A stretch of DNA of 64,000 nucleotides from Microbacterium pseudoresistens. GTDB taxonomy: Bacteria; Actinomycetota; Actinomycetes; Actinomycetales; Microbacteriaceae. Below are positions 35,016 to 42,616 of this stretch, piece after piece. Numbering within the stretch: position 1 is the first letter of the stretch; every line of letters starts with the position of its first letter. The DNA is taken from the NCBI RefSeq assembly GCF_013409745.1, contig NZ_JACCBH010000001.1:1178001-1242000 (forward strand), in the 5' to 3' direction. The translations under genes and the position numbers were made by a program. Under the pieces are notes generated by a model that saw nothing but the letters and a program-made list of their open reading frames with translations, ran no database searches and was not told where the DNA came from.

Positions 35016-36392
35016 ATGGATAAGGTCGTCGAGAGCGCGGCCGCCGCGGTGCGCGACATCCCGGATGGCGCATCCGTCGCACTGACCGGCTTCGGCCTCA
35101 GCAAGGGGATCGCGGCCAGCCTCATCGTCGCGCTGCGGGACCGGGGTGTACGCAACCTGACGGTAGTCTGCAACTCGCTCGGGTCATCCGGGCACCTTCG
35201 CGCCCAGCTGCTGGTCGAGAATCGGCAGGTGGCCCGCCTCGTCTGCTCGTTCTCGTCTCGCCCTGGACTGATCAGTCCTTCGGACGAGCAGATCGCCGCA
35301 GGCCTGATCGAGGTCGAGCTGGTTCCGCAAGGCATCCTCGTGGAGCGGCTCCGGGCGGCCGCCGCCGGGATGGCCGGCTTCTACTCCCCGGTCGGGGCGG
35401 GTACGCCGCTGTCTGACGGCAAGGAGAAGCGCACCTTCGACGGCCGCGAGTTCGTCTTCGAGCCGGCTCTGCCGGTCGACTACACCTTTGCCCGCGCCTG
35501 GCGCGCCGATCGCGCCGGCAACGTCCAGTTCCGCGGCAGCAACATCCATTTCAACCAGTCGATGGCGAAGGCGGCTAGGGTCACGATCATCGAGGCAGAC
35601 GAAATCGTCGAGGTCGGCGAGATCCCATCCGAGGAAATCGACCTGCCTGGTGTCTTCGTCACTCGCGTGGTCCCGAGCACCGTGCGAGCCGATAGCGCGA
35701 AGGGAACCATCCGCCTGCGGCGAGCGCCCGACCAAGGCCGCGATTACGATGGTGTCACAGGCTGGACCAGGCATGAGATGGCCCAGCGTGTCATCGGGAT
35801 CATTCCCGATGACAGCTACGTGAACATCGGTTCAGGGATGCCGGCGCTCATCGCGCAGAACGTGGGCGACCGGAATATCATCCTGCACGGCGAGAACGGC
35901 ATCCTCGGCTATGGCCGGGCGGTCGAAGGTCCGGACGCCGACCCCGATGTGTTCGACGCCGGCGGCAACGACGTGACCGTGCGGCCCGGTACCTCGTTCT
36001 TCGATAGCGTCACCTCGTTCGAGATCGCTCGCGGCGGCCGGCTCGACTACGTCGTACTCGGCGCGTATGAGGTGGATGCCGCGGGCAGCTTCGCCAGCTA
36101 CAGCCTGGGTGACCCGGTGATGGGTGGCATTGGCGGCGCGATGGACCTGGTGGCCGGCGCCTCCACGCTCGTGATCATGATGGAGCACCGCAGCAGCAAG
36201 GGTGCGCACAAGCTCATCGAGCGCTGCACGCTTCCGCTGACCGGCGCGCGATGCGTGGATGCGGTGGTCACCGATGTCGGCGTGTTCCGTCGTGGCCCGG
36301 AGGGCTTCCGCATTGAGCAGCTTGCGCCCGGGTTCACTCCCGACGCGGTGCGTGCTATCACCGGCTTCCCGCTCCTGGACCAGCAGCCATGA
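35016..36392 (+). CDS. Fused alpha/beta 3-oxoacid (SCOT-type) CoA-transferase
   Basis: The 458-residue protein joins both halves of a family I CoA-transferase. The N-half has IPDGASVALTGFGLSKGIAA and GGTP-like GAGTPLSDGKEKRTFDGREF. The C-half has YVNIGSGMPALIAQNV and the catalytic Glu motif ILHGENGILGYGRAV, then GAMDLVAGASTLVIMMEHRS. It should move CoA, probably from succinyl-CoA, onto or off a pathway acid. ATG 35016, with GGAG upstream, is preferred to TTG 35001. Confidence 0.9.
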   Translation: MDKVVESAAAAVRDIPDGASVALTGFGLSKGIAASLIVALRDRGVRNLTVVCNSLGSSGHLRAQLLVENRQVARLVCSFSSRPGLISPSDEQIAAGLIEVELVPQGILVERLRAAAAGMAGFYSPVGAGTPLSDGKEKRTFDGREFVFEPALPVDYTFARAWRADRAGNVQFRGSNIHFNQSMAKAARVTIIEADEIVEVGEIPSEEIDLPGVFVTRVVPSTVRADSAKGTIRLRRAPDQGRDYDGVTGWTRHEMAQRVIGIIPDDSYVNIGSGMPALIAQNVGDRNIILHGENGILGYGRAVEGPDADPDVFDAGGNDVTVRPGTSFFDSVTSFEIARGGRLDYVVLGAYEVDAAGSFASYSLGDPVMGGIGGAMDLVAGASTLVIMMEHRSSKGAHKLIERCTLPLTGARCVDAVVTDVGVFRRGPEGFRIEQLAPGFTPDAVRAITGFPLLDQQP

Positions 36393-37540
36393 GCAGCAAA
36401 GGCGGAGCTTATATCGTCGGCGCGTACGAGTCTCCAGACAGGGTCATCCCTGATCGCTCGACCGCGCAGCTGACTGCCGAGGTCGCTGTCGCAGCCCTCG
36501 CCGATGCCGGTCTCACCATGGAGGATGTCGATGGCTTCGCTTGCACGGCCGACCTCGATGCGCTGCCGCTGGCGATGTCGGAGTACCTGGGCTTGCGCAA
36601 CCTGCGCTGGGTCGACACCACGATGACCGGCGGGTCGTCGCCGCTCGTGCAGCTCGGTCACGCCGCTGCGGCGATCGTTCGCGGGCAGTGCGAAGTGGTG
36701 TTGATCACACTTGCGCAGCGTGCCCGCAGCGCTCCCGGCGAGCGAAACCGCGGCTTCAATCCCGAGGGCCCCTTCGAGGAGGTGTACGGCCTGAACACGA
36801 TGGGCTCGTATGCCCTTGCTGCCCGGCGGCACATGTACGAGTTCGGGACGACCAGCGAGCAACTTGCGTGGGTGAAAGCCTCGGCGTCTCTGCATGCGCA
36901 GCACAATCCGAATGCTTTCATCCAGAGGCCGATCACGGTGGAGGAGGTGCTCGACTCGCCGATGCTCAGCGACCCGTTGCACCGCCTCGACAGCTGCGTC
37001 GTGACCGATGGCGCCGGCGCGGTGGTCGTGGTCAGTCCGGCCGTGAAGGCGCGGCTGAATCGCGTCGGCGCGAAGGTGCTCGGCCAGGCTGAGACGGTGA
37101 AGGGCACCGACCTAGGCCGGGTCGATCTCACCTATACGGGTGCCCGTTTCACCGGTCCCCGCGCGTTCGAGGAAGCGGGCATCAGCCCGAGCGACATCGA
37201 CTACGCGTCGATCTACGACTCGTTCACGATCACCGTGATCGAAACCATCGAAGACCTGGGCTTCTGCGAGAAGGGTGATGGTGGTCGCTTCGTCGCCGAC
37301 GGTGGCCTCTTGGCATCGGGCCGCCTGCCGGTGAATACCGACGGCGGGGGGCTGTGCAACAACCATCCGGGCAAGGGCGGCATGATGCGGCTCATCGAGG
37401 CCGTGCGACAGGTGCGCGGCGAAACGACACCGGCCGTGCAGGTGCCGGATTGCGAACTCGTCCTGGTTCACGGCACCGGCGGACAACTGGGGACCAGGAT
37501 GGGCAGTTCGACCGTGATTCTGGGGGTGGAGGATGCTTGA
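36389..37540 (+). CDS. Second thiolase-like (Ltp-type) protein lacking the nucleophile Cys
   Basis: The 383-residue thiolase-fold protein begins MSSKGGAYIVGAYESPDRVI. The expected nucleophile region reads WVDTTMTGGSSPLVQLGHAA without Cys. The C-terminal blocks NTDGGGLCNNHPGKGGMM and LIEAVRQVRGETTPAVQV are present. Like the copy at 32672 it is followed directly by a DUF35 gene (8-base overlap), so the island encodes two separate thiolase-fold/DUF35 complexes. An aldolase or acyl-transfer role is inferred. Confidence 0.85.
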   Translation: MSSKGGAYIVGAYESPDRVIPDRSTAQLTAEVAVAALADAGLTMEDVDGFACTADLDALPLAMSEYLGLRNLRWVDTTMTGGSSPLVQLGHAAAAIVRGQCEVVLITLAQRARSAPGERNRGFNPEGPFEEVYGLNTMGSYALAARRHMYEFGTTSEQLAWVKASASLHAQHNPNAFIQRPITVEEVLDSPMLSDPLHRLDSCVVTDGAGAVVVVSPAVKARLNRVGAKVLGQAETVKGTDLGRVDLTYTGARFTGPRAFEEAGISPSDIDYASIYDSFTITVIETIEDLGFCEKGDGGRFVADGGLLASGRLPVNTDGGGLCNNHPGKGGMMRLIEAVRQVRGETTPAVQVPDCELVLVHGTGGQLGTRMGSSTVILGVEDA

Positions 37541-38006
37541 GATCGTCGAGGACGGCCTGAACCTGCCGGTGCCGCCGCCGCAGATTCAGCCCGAGATGTC
37601 CGTGTTCTGGGAGGCGCTGCGCGTAGGCGAGCTACTGCTGCCGCATTGCCGCAGGTGCGAGTTCGTCGTCTGGTCTCCCCGCCCGTACTGCCCGAAGTGT
37701 GGATCATTCGATGTCGACTGGGTGTCGGCGTCTGGCGATGGTGTCGTGTACAGCTTCACCGTGAATCGTCGTGGCAAGGGGTTCAACAAGAAGTATCAGG
37801 AGATCGGCCCGTACATCGTCGCGTACGTCGAACTCGCGGAGGGGCCTCGTATTCTCACTAACATCGTGGATGCCGATGTCGACTCCGTCGAGATCGGCGT
37901 GCGAGTGCGTGGTGTCGTACATCGCGCTGGTGATGACGTCATCGTGCGGTTCCGGCCGGTGGAGGGAGAGTCTGCGCACGTCGATTCGTCGGGCGGTGCG
38001 CCATGA
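37533..38006 (+). CDS. Zn-ribbon/OB-fold protein (DUF35 family), partner of the second thiolase
   Basis: The 157-residue protein has an N-terminal helix, a zinc ribbon with two CxxC pairs (LLPHCRRCEFVVWS and PYCPKCGSFDVDWV), and an OB fold (GDGVVYSFTVNRRGKGF, YIVAYVELAEGPRILTNIVD). It overlaps the thiolase gene by 8 bases and the following gene by 4, so translation is tightly coupled. Confidence 0.88.
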   Translation: MLEIVEDGLNLPVPPPQIQPEMSVFWEALRVGELLLPHCRRCEFVVWSPRPYCPKCGSFDVDWVSASGDGVVYSFTVNRRGKGFNKKYQEIGPYIVAYVELAEGPRILTNIVDADVDSVEIGVRVRGVVHRAGDDVIVRFRPVEGESAHVDSSGGAP

Positions 38007-38653
38007 GTGCTTCGGGTATCCTCACTGTTCGGTTCGAGGTCGATCCGGAGGGCGAGGCAATGGTCAACCGGTGGTATGACGAAGTGCACATCGCCGAGCG
38101 CCTCGCGGTACCGAAGTTCACCGGCATCCGCCGCTACCGTTCCCTGGTGGAGCCTCTTGAGCACCTGGCGATATGGGACGTCGAGGATGCGTCCTGGCCG
38201 TTCGACCTAGCCTACCGGGCCATCCCGACTGAACTGTGGCGCGACCGGCTCGGCCACCTGCGAGGCAAGTCGACCCGCATCGGGTGGGAAGAGATATCGA
38301 CCACCGCGCCACCCCGGCCGAACCCCGCCGACGCGACGGCCCCGGGCATCCGCATGGTGCTCATGGAGATTCCGCCGCAGCACGCCGCCGATTTCAACGA
38401 GTGGTACGACCAGGACCACATTCCCGAGTTGCTGAAGCGCCCGCAGTACCTGGGCATCCGGCGGTTTCACCGACTCGACTCCGACGATTACCTGGCCGTC
38501 TGGTATCTCACTGATGGCGGGTTGCATCTGAGGCCGAACTTCGTGCCCGCCGAGCCGACCGAGTGGGGGCGTCGCGTCGCCGGCTACCGGCGCCGGACCG
38601 AGCACTCGTCGTGGTTGGAGATCCCCACTGTGCTCTCGAAACACGACTCATGA
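38003..38653 (+). CDS. Duplicated EthD-like (dimeric alpha/beta barrel) protein
   Basis: The 216-residue protein is an internal repeat. Unit 1 has VNRWYDEVHIAERLAVPKFT followed by GIRRY; unit 2 has FNEWYDQDHIPELLKRPQYL followed by GIRRFHR. Each unit has the HI/WYxxxH pattern of EthD- or DUF4286-like ferredoxin folds, so one chain may form what is usually a dimeric barrel. Related proteins act in ring-cleavage and ether-degradation clusters. The function here is unknown. Confidence 0.7.
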   Translation: MSASGILTVRFEVDPEGEAMVNRWYDEVHIAERLAVPKFTGIRRYRSLVEPLEHLAIWDVEDASWPFDLAYRAIPTELWRDRLGHLRGKSTRIGWEEISTTAPPRPNPADATAPGIRMVLMEIPPQHAADFNEWYDQDHIPELLKRPQYLGIRRFHRLDSDDYLAVWYLTDGGLHLRPNFVPAEPTEWGRRVAGYRRRTEHSSWLEIPTVLSKHDS

Positions 38654-39525
38654 GAGATCCTGCGGTGATCGTCGATGCGGGTGTGCACGTGTGGCGCGCG
38701 GAGCATCGATCTCGGCCATGGCCCCCTGGGCGCGAGGAGCCGCAGCGTGAGGAGCCGTTCGGAGTCGACGAACTGCTCGGGCTGATGGATGCGTCCGGCG
38801 TCGACCGTGCAGTCGTCGTGCCGCCGATCTGGGTGGGCGAGGACAACACCGAAGTCCTCGAATGGGCGGCGCAGCATCCACAACGGATCGCGGTCATGGG
38901 CCGCCACCCGTTCACACCGGAGACGGTCGGTCAGCTCGCCGCCTGGCGCGACCAGCCAGGCATGCTCGGCATTCGGATGAGCTATCCGAAGGCGGAGTTC
39001 GGCGACTGGCTCGACCTCGACCACGCCGACTGGTTCTGGTCGGCCGCAGCACGCGCGGGCCTGCCACTGTTCGTGCTGTGTCAGAACCAGGCCGGGCGGC
39101 TCGCGCCGATTGCGCAGCGGTACCCGCAGCTGCCGCTGATCGTCGACCATCTGGCGCTTCGCAACATCCGGCTCGATCGGCTTGCGGGCCGCGACGCAGA
39201 CGCGTTCGAACGGTTCGACGAGCTGCTGGAGCTCGCACGGTTTCCCAACGTGCACGTGAAGTTCTCATCGCTGCCGACCTACTCCAACGAGCCGTACCCT
39301 TACCACGACCTCGACCTCGGTCTGCAGCGAGCGCGCGATGCCTTCGGCTCCGAGCGGATCATGTGGGCGTCCGATCTGACCCGGATGTCTCTGCTCGAGA
39401 ACCCACCCGAGTACACGGAACTGCTCGGGCACGTGCGCGACGAGCTTTCCTTCCTATCGTCGGCCGAGCGCGGTGACATCTTGGGTGGCACTGCGCTGCG
39501 AGTGCTCTGGTGCACTGAGCCTTGA
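38650..39525 (+). CDS. Amidohydrolase-family (TIM-barrel) metal-dependent hydrolase
   Basis: The 291-residue protein fits the amidohydrolase 2 family: IVDAGVHVW near the N-terminus, then AVVVPPIWVGEDN, FPNVHVKFSSLPTYSNEPYP and the late RIMWASDLTRMS with the conserved Asp. The first strand usually ends HxH; here it is GVHVW, so one metal ligand may be missing or replaced. PF04909 members decarboxylate or hydrolyse aromatic and lactone acids. It is the last gene of the right operon. Confidence 0.8.
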   Translation: MRDPAVIVDAGVHVWRAEHRSRPWPPGREEPQREEPFGVDELLGLMDASGVDRAVVVPPIWVGEDNTEVLEWAAQHPQRIAVMGRHPFTPETVGQLAAWRDQPGMLGIRMSYPKAEFGDWLDLDHADWFWSAAARAGLPLFVLCQNQAGRLAPIAQRYPQLPLIVDHLALRNIRLDRLAGRDADAFERFDELLELARFPNVHVKFSSLPTYSNEPYPYHDLDLGLQRARDAFGSERIMWASDLTRMSLLENPPEYTELLGHVRDELSFLSSAERGDILGGTALRVLWCTEP

Positions 39526-39812
39526 TATACCGATTCGGGGTTGCTGGTGGTGGGCTTGTCGTTGGTGTCGCGTTTTCGAACGTTCGTGGCGAGAACTGAT
39601 GCCTATGCGGCTATCTGTGACGACGATGATCGCCGGGCTCGAAGTCGCGATCTGCGCGGGAATCGCGTTCAGGGAAGAGATTCAAAGGACTTGAGAGCAG
39701 GGAAGTTCCCGCGGCAAACCGCGGTACCCGTGGCGGATAGTGACTCGGCTGGAGGACGCCGGGCGAACATGAGGGGTGGGGCGTACGCGTCGGGAGACCG
39801 GGGCGCACGGGA
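39526..39812. other. Island right-hand border, no gene seen
   Basis: This 287-base spacer separates the last catabolic gene from the S4-domain gene. I find no convincing frame, terminal repeat, tRNA or integration site. A short plus-strand frame near 39541-39700 reads like noise. It is the probable right border of the accessory island, but the end point cannot be fixed. Confidence 0.4.
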
Positions 39813-40040
39813 TTACGGCTGCACGCGCGCAGTGCGGCCGTCGACGGCGACGATGTCGCCGGGGTGCAGCTGTCGGCCGCGGCGGCGCTCGGTCTCGCCG
39901 TTCACGGCGACGAGCCCGTCGATGATGGCTTCCTTGGCGTCGCCGCCCGAGTCGAGCAGGCCGGAGAACTTAAGGAACTGGCCGAGCCGGATCGTCTCGC
40001 CCCCGATGGGCACGTCGTCGATCCGCTCGGTGTTTGCCAT
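39813..40040 (-). CDS. Small S4-domain RNA-binding protein
   Basis: The 75-residue protein is essentially one S4 domain: IRLGQFLKFSGLLDSGGDAK, EAIIDGLVAVNGETERRRGR and LHPGDIVAVDG. It resembles YbcJ/YaaA-type small RNA-binding proteins, which bind structured RNA. It is divergent from the retron RNA, only 52 bases from the a1 arm, so it may simply be an old chromosomal neighbour. A link to retron RNA handling is untested. Confidence 0.85.
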   Translation of the reverse strand: MANTERIDDVPIGGETIRLGQFLKFSGLLDSGGDAKEAIIDGLVAVNGETERRRGRQLHPGDIVAVDGRTARVQP

Positions 40041-40078
40041 TCCAGCATGCTAACCCGATCGGCGTCGGAGGCCCTTGC

Positions 40079-40084
40079 TAGCCT
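40079..40084 (+). promoter_or_regulatory. -10 element (TAGCCT) of the retron RNA
   Basis: TAGCCT has the same TANNNT form as the other promoters in this window. It ends 8 bases before the first base of the a1 arm at 40093, so the transcript would begin at or just before the retron RNA. Confidence 0.45.
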
Positions 40085-40092
40085 GGCGCCGT

Positions 40093-40255
40093 GCGATGGC
40101 TTGCGGACGAGGCGGGTGGTACACGCGTTGTCCCGCCCTCTCCGGGGCTACCCCGGGGTACGCAGGCTGATCAGGAACGACCGCCGCAGGCACCTCACTG
40201 CGCTTCGCGCAGACCGGCGCCCGCACTGATGGACGAGTCGTCCGCAAGTCATCGC
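40093..40255 (+). ncRNA. Retron msr-msd RNA (predicted)
   Basis: The ends GCGATGGCTTGCGGACGA (a1, 40093-40110) and TCGTCCGCAAGTCATCGC (a2, 40238-40255) pair over 18 positions with one G-U. Inside are a GGCGGG/CCCGCC stem (40111-40116 with 40132-40137), CCGGGG-CTA-CCCCGG (40142-40156), and a long imperfect msd-like hairpin 40170-40230 with nested CGCCG/CGGCG and CTGCGC-TTC-GCGCAG. The first G after a1 is a natural branch-point candidate. The reverse transcriptase starts 35 bases downstream, as in retrons. The assignment rests on structure and context, not on homology. Confidence 0.8.
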
Positions 40256-40290
40256 CTTTCGTTCGTACTGCGCAGGTCGGGAGTTGCGGG

Positions 40291-41667
40291 ATGACGGATG
40301 CGGCGACGCCCGCATCCAGGGTGCTCGCGCGCACACCGCATCCGCTGCCGCGCGATGTCGCCGCGGCGCTCGGTGATGCGTTCCTCGCCGCCGAGGCATG
40401 GGAGCGGGCGGCGCTGATCGACGCCGGCGCGGATGTCCTTGGTGCGCGGCGCCGCTGGCTCGGCCCGCTCGTGCGCGACGTGCTGACGGAGCTCGCGCGT
40501 CCGCCGAGCGACGCCCCGCGGCTGCTCGTGTCGGTGATCGTCCGCTCGTCGGCGTTCCTCGAGGCCGTGCGCAAGGCCGAGGAGCGCGGGTCGCCGCTGC
40601 GCATCCGGCACCGCGTCATCGCGCCGTCAGTGTCGCGGGAGCCGACCGGGGCGCTGCCCGCCATCGGCGACGTCACCGACCTCGCCGCCCTGCTCGAGAT
40701 CGACCTCGGCCGGCTGCAGTGGCTGGCCGATGTGAAGCACTGGAACCGCCGCGCGCGCTCACCCGCTCTCCAGCACTACCGATACGAGTGGCGCCGGCGC
40801 CCCGGGCGGGTGCCGAGGCTGCTGGAGATCCCCGAGCAGCGGCTGCGCCGTGCCCAGCGCCGGCTGCTGCACGCCGTGCTCGCGCTCATCCCCGTCAACG
40901 ACGCCGCGCACGGGTTCCTCCCGGGGCGCAGCGCCGCGACGGGCGCCGCCCGCCATATCGGGGCGGAGACGGTGATCTCACTCGATCTCACGACGTTCTT
41001 CGCGCGCGTGACGGCCCCTCGCATCTACGGTGTGCTGCGCCAGAGCGGGTTCTCGGAGCCCGTCGCGCACACCATGACCGGGCTGTGCACCACCGCCGTG
41101 CCGCCGGCGGTGCTCGCCGCGATGCCGCCCGGCGGATCACCCGATGAGCGGTTCGCCCTGCGCCGCGCGCTCGCCTCGACCCACCTTCCGCAAGGAGCAC
41201 CGTCGTCGCCGATGCTCGCGAATCTCGCCATCCGACGGCTGGATTCTCGCCTGACCGGCTGGGCGGATGCGCTCGATGCGACCTACACGCGCTACGCCGA
41301 CGACCTCGCGTTCAGCGGCGGGCCGGCGCTCGCCCGGCGTGCGGATGCGTTCATCCGCGGTGCCAGGCGCATCATCGCCGACGAGGGCCACGAGGCGAAT
41401 GCGCGCAAGACGCGCGTGCGGGGCCGAGGGGTGCGGCAGAGCGTCACCGGGATCGTCGTCAACGAGCGCCTCAACGTCTCGCGTGACGACTACGACCGGC
41501 TGAAGGCGATCGTGCACAACTGCGTCGTGCACGGCCCTGCCACACAGAATCGAGGTGGGGTCGCCGACTTCCGAGCCCACCTGCTCGGCCGGATCTCGTG
41601 GGTCGAGAGCCTGAACGCGCGGCGCGGCGAGCGCCTGCGCGCCGAATTCGCCCGCATCCGCTGGTAG
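40291..41667 (+). CDS. Retron-type reverse transcriptase
   Basis: The 458-residue protein has a full reverse transcriptase core: motif A VISLDLTTFFARV (Asp 232), the LPQGAPSSPMLANL block (299-312), the catalytic TRYADDLAFSG (YADD 335-338) and late motif RGVRQSVTGIVVNERLNVS with the retron VTG (385-387). IPVNDAAHGFLPGRS (203-207) is a variant of the retron NAxxH. About 190 residues precede the core, longer than in compact E. coli retron enzymes and reminiscent of the myxobacterial type. No maturase or endonuclease domain is present, unlike group II introns. The inverted-repeat RNA upstream supports a retron. Confidence 0.88.
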   Translation: MTDAATPASRVLARTPHPLPRDVAAALGDAFLAAEAWERAALIDAGADVLGARRRWLGPLVRDVLTELARPPSDAPRLLVSVIVRSSAFLEAVRKAEERGSPLRIRHRVIAPSVSREPTGALPAIGDVTDLAALLEIDLGRLQWLADVKHWNRRARSPALQHYRYEWRRRPGRVPRLLEIPEQRLRRAQRRLLHAVLALIPVNDAAHGFLPGRSAATGAARHIGAETVISLDLTTFFARVTAPRIYGVLRQSGFSEPVAHTMTGLCTTAVPPAVLAAMPPGGSPDERFALRRALASTHLPQGAPSSPMLANLAIRRLDSRLTGWADALDATYTRYADDLAFSGGPALARRADAFIRGARRIIADEGHEANARKTRVRGRGVRQSVTGIVVNERLNVSRDDYDRLKAIVHNCVVHGPATQNRGGVADFRAHLLGRISWVESLNARRGERLRAEFARIRW

Positions 41668-41718
41668 TGGGCTCGTTTGTGGGTTCCCCATGTCGGAGTC
41701 GGTCGTTAAGTTCGGAAC

Positions 41719-42528
41719 ATGGACGACACGACCACCCCCGAACAGCGGCCCGCGATGAGCACGGCGACCTCGGCCGACGGAACGCCGATCGCCTTCAGTG
41801 CGACCGGTTCCGGCCCGACGGTCGTGATCGTGAACGGAGCGCTGTCTGTGGCCGCCGATGCCGCGCCGCTCGCCCAGGGCCTGAGGGATGCGGGGATGCG
41901 TGCGGTGGTGTGGGATCGTCGGGCGCGCGGCGGCAGCGGCGACCGGGCGGGCTCGACCCCCGATGACGAGATCGCCGATCTCGCGGCGGTGATCGACGCG
42001 GTCGGAGGCGCGGATGCCGTGCTCGGGCACTCGTCGGGTGCGGTCCTGGCGCTCGCCGCGGCCGTCGCCGACGTCGCGACTGGAGCGCTCTTCCTCTCCG
42101 AACCGCCCATCGACTTCGACGGGACGGGTTTCGACTCCGACTTCGTCGAACGCCTGCAGGGGCTGGTCGACGACGGGCGCGACGCCGATGCGGTGGCCGC
42201 GTTCCAGCGCGACGCTGTGGGCCTGCCGGCTGAGATGGTCGAGGCCGCCCGTGCGAGCGGGCAGCTCGACGCCCTCGCTCCGCTCGCGCAGTCGGTCGTC
42301 TACGACGCCCGACTGACCCTGCGGATGCGGCAGGCGAAGCCGGCGCAGGTCTCGCCCCGTGCGCGCATGGTCGTGATCCGCGGCGAGCAGACCTTCCCGT
42401 TCCTCGTGGCCGCCGCCGACCGCCTCGCCGACGTCGTCCCCGAGGCCGAGCTCGTCATCGACCCCGCATCGGCCATGCACCGCCCCGACCCGGTATCCAC
42501 CGCCCGCATCATCGCCGACCGCCTCTGA
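41719..42528 (+). CDS. Alpha/beta-hydrolase fold protein
   Basis: The 269-residue protein has the hydrolase pattern VVWDRRARGGSGDRAG, the nucleophile elbow LGHSSGAVLALAAAV (Ser) and a C-terminal MHRPDP His. It resembles small alpha/beta hydrolases of unknown substrate. A TAAGTT element lies 6 bases before the ATG, suggesting a leaderless message independent of the retron. It is the gene immediately downstream of the reverse transcriptase, but nothing indicates an effector role. Confidence 0.85.
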   Translation: MDDTTTPEQRPAMSTATSADGTPIAFSATGSGPTVVIVNGALSVAADAAPLAQGLRDAGMRAVVWDRRARGGSGDRAGSTPDDEIADLAAVIDAVGGADAVLGHSSGAVLALAAAVADVATGALFLSEPPIDFDGTGFDSDFVERLQGLVDDGRDADAVAAFQRDAVGLPAEMVEAARASGQLDALAPLAQSVVYDARLTLRMRQAKPAQVSPRARMVVIRGEQTFPFLVAAADRLADVVPEAELVIDPASAMHRPDPVSTARIIADRL

Positions 42529-42598
42529 CGAGCGATACGCGGCAGACCGTGTCGGGGGGAGGAGCGGTCTCGACTCGACCGGAGTCGTGAGAACCAGG

Positions 42599-42616
42599 TG
42601 ATGTATGATTACATCA
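42599..42616 (+). promoter_or_regulatory. Promoter and palindromic operator of the second toxin-antitoxin pair
   Basis: The perfect repeat TGATGTA-TGAT-TACATCA spans 42599-42616 and overlaps a textbook -10 TATGAT (42604-42609), 6 bases before the ATG at 42616. The antitoxin would repress by binding over its own -10, and the message would be leaderless. Confidence 0.7.

Noticed and set aside
40093..41667. Reverse transcriptase as a group II intron maturase
   Set aside because: No maturase (X) or endonuclease domain and no domain V-like GAGC...GUUC structure is seen nearby; the short paired-end RNA just upstream of the RT and the VTG motif fit a retron better.
40291..41667. Diversity-generating retroelement
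   Set aside because: No template/variable repeat pair or Avd-like gene is seen near the RT.
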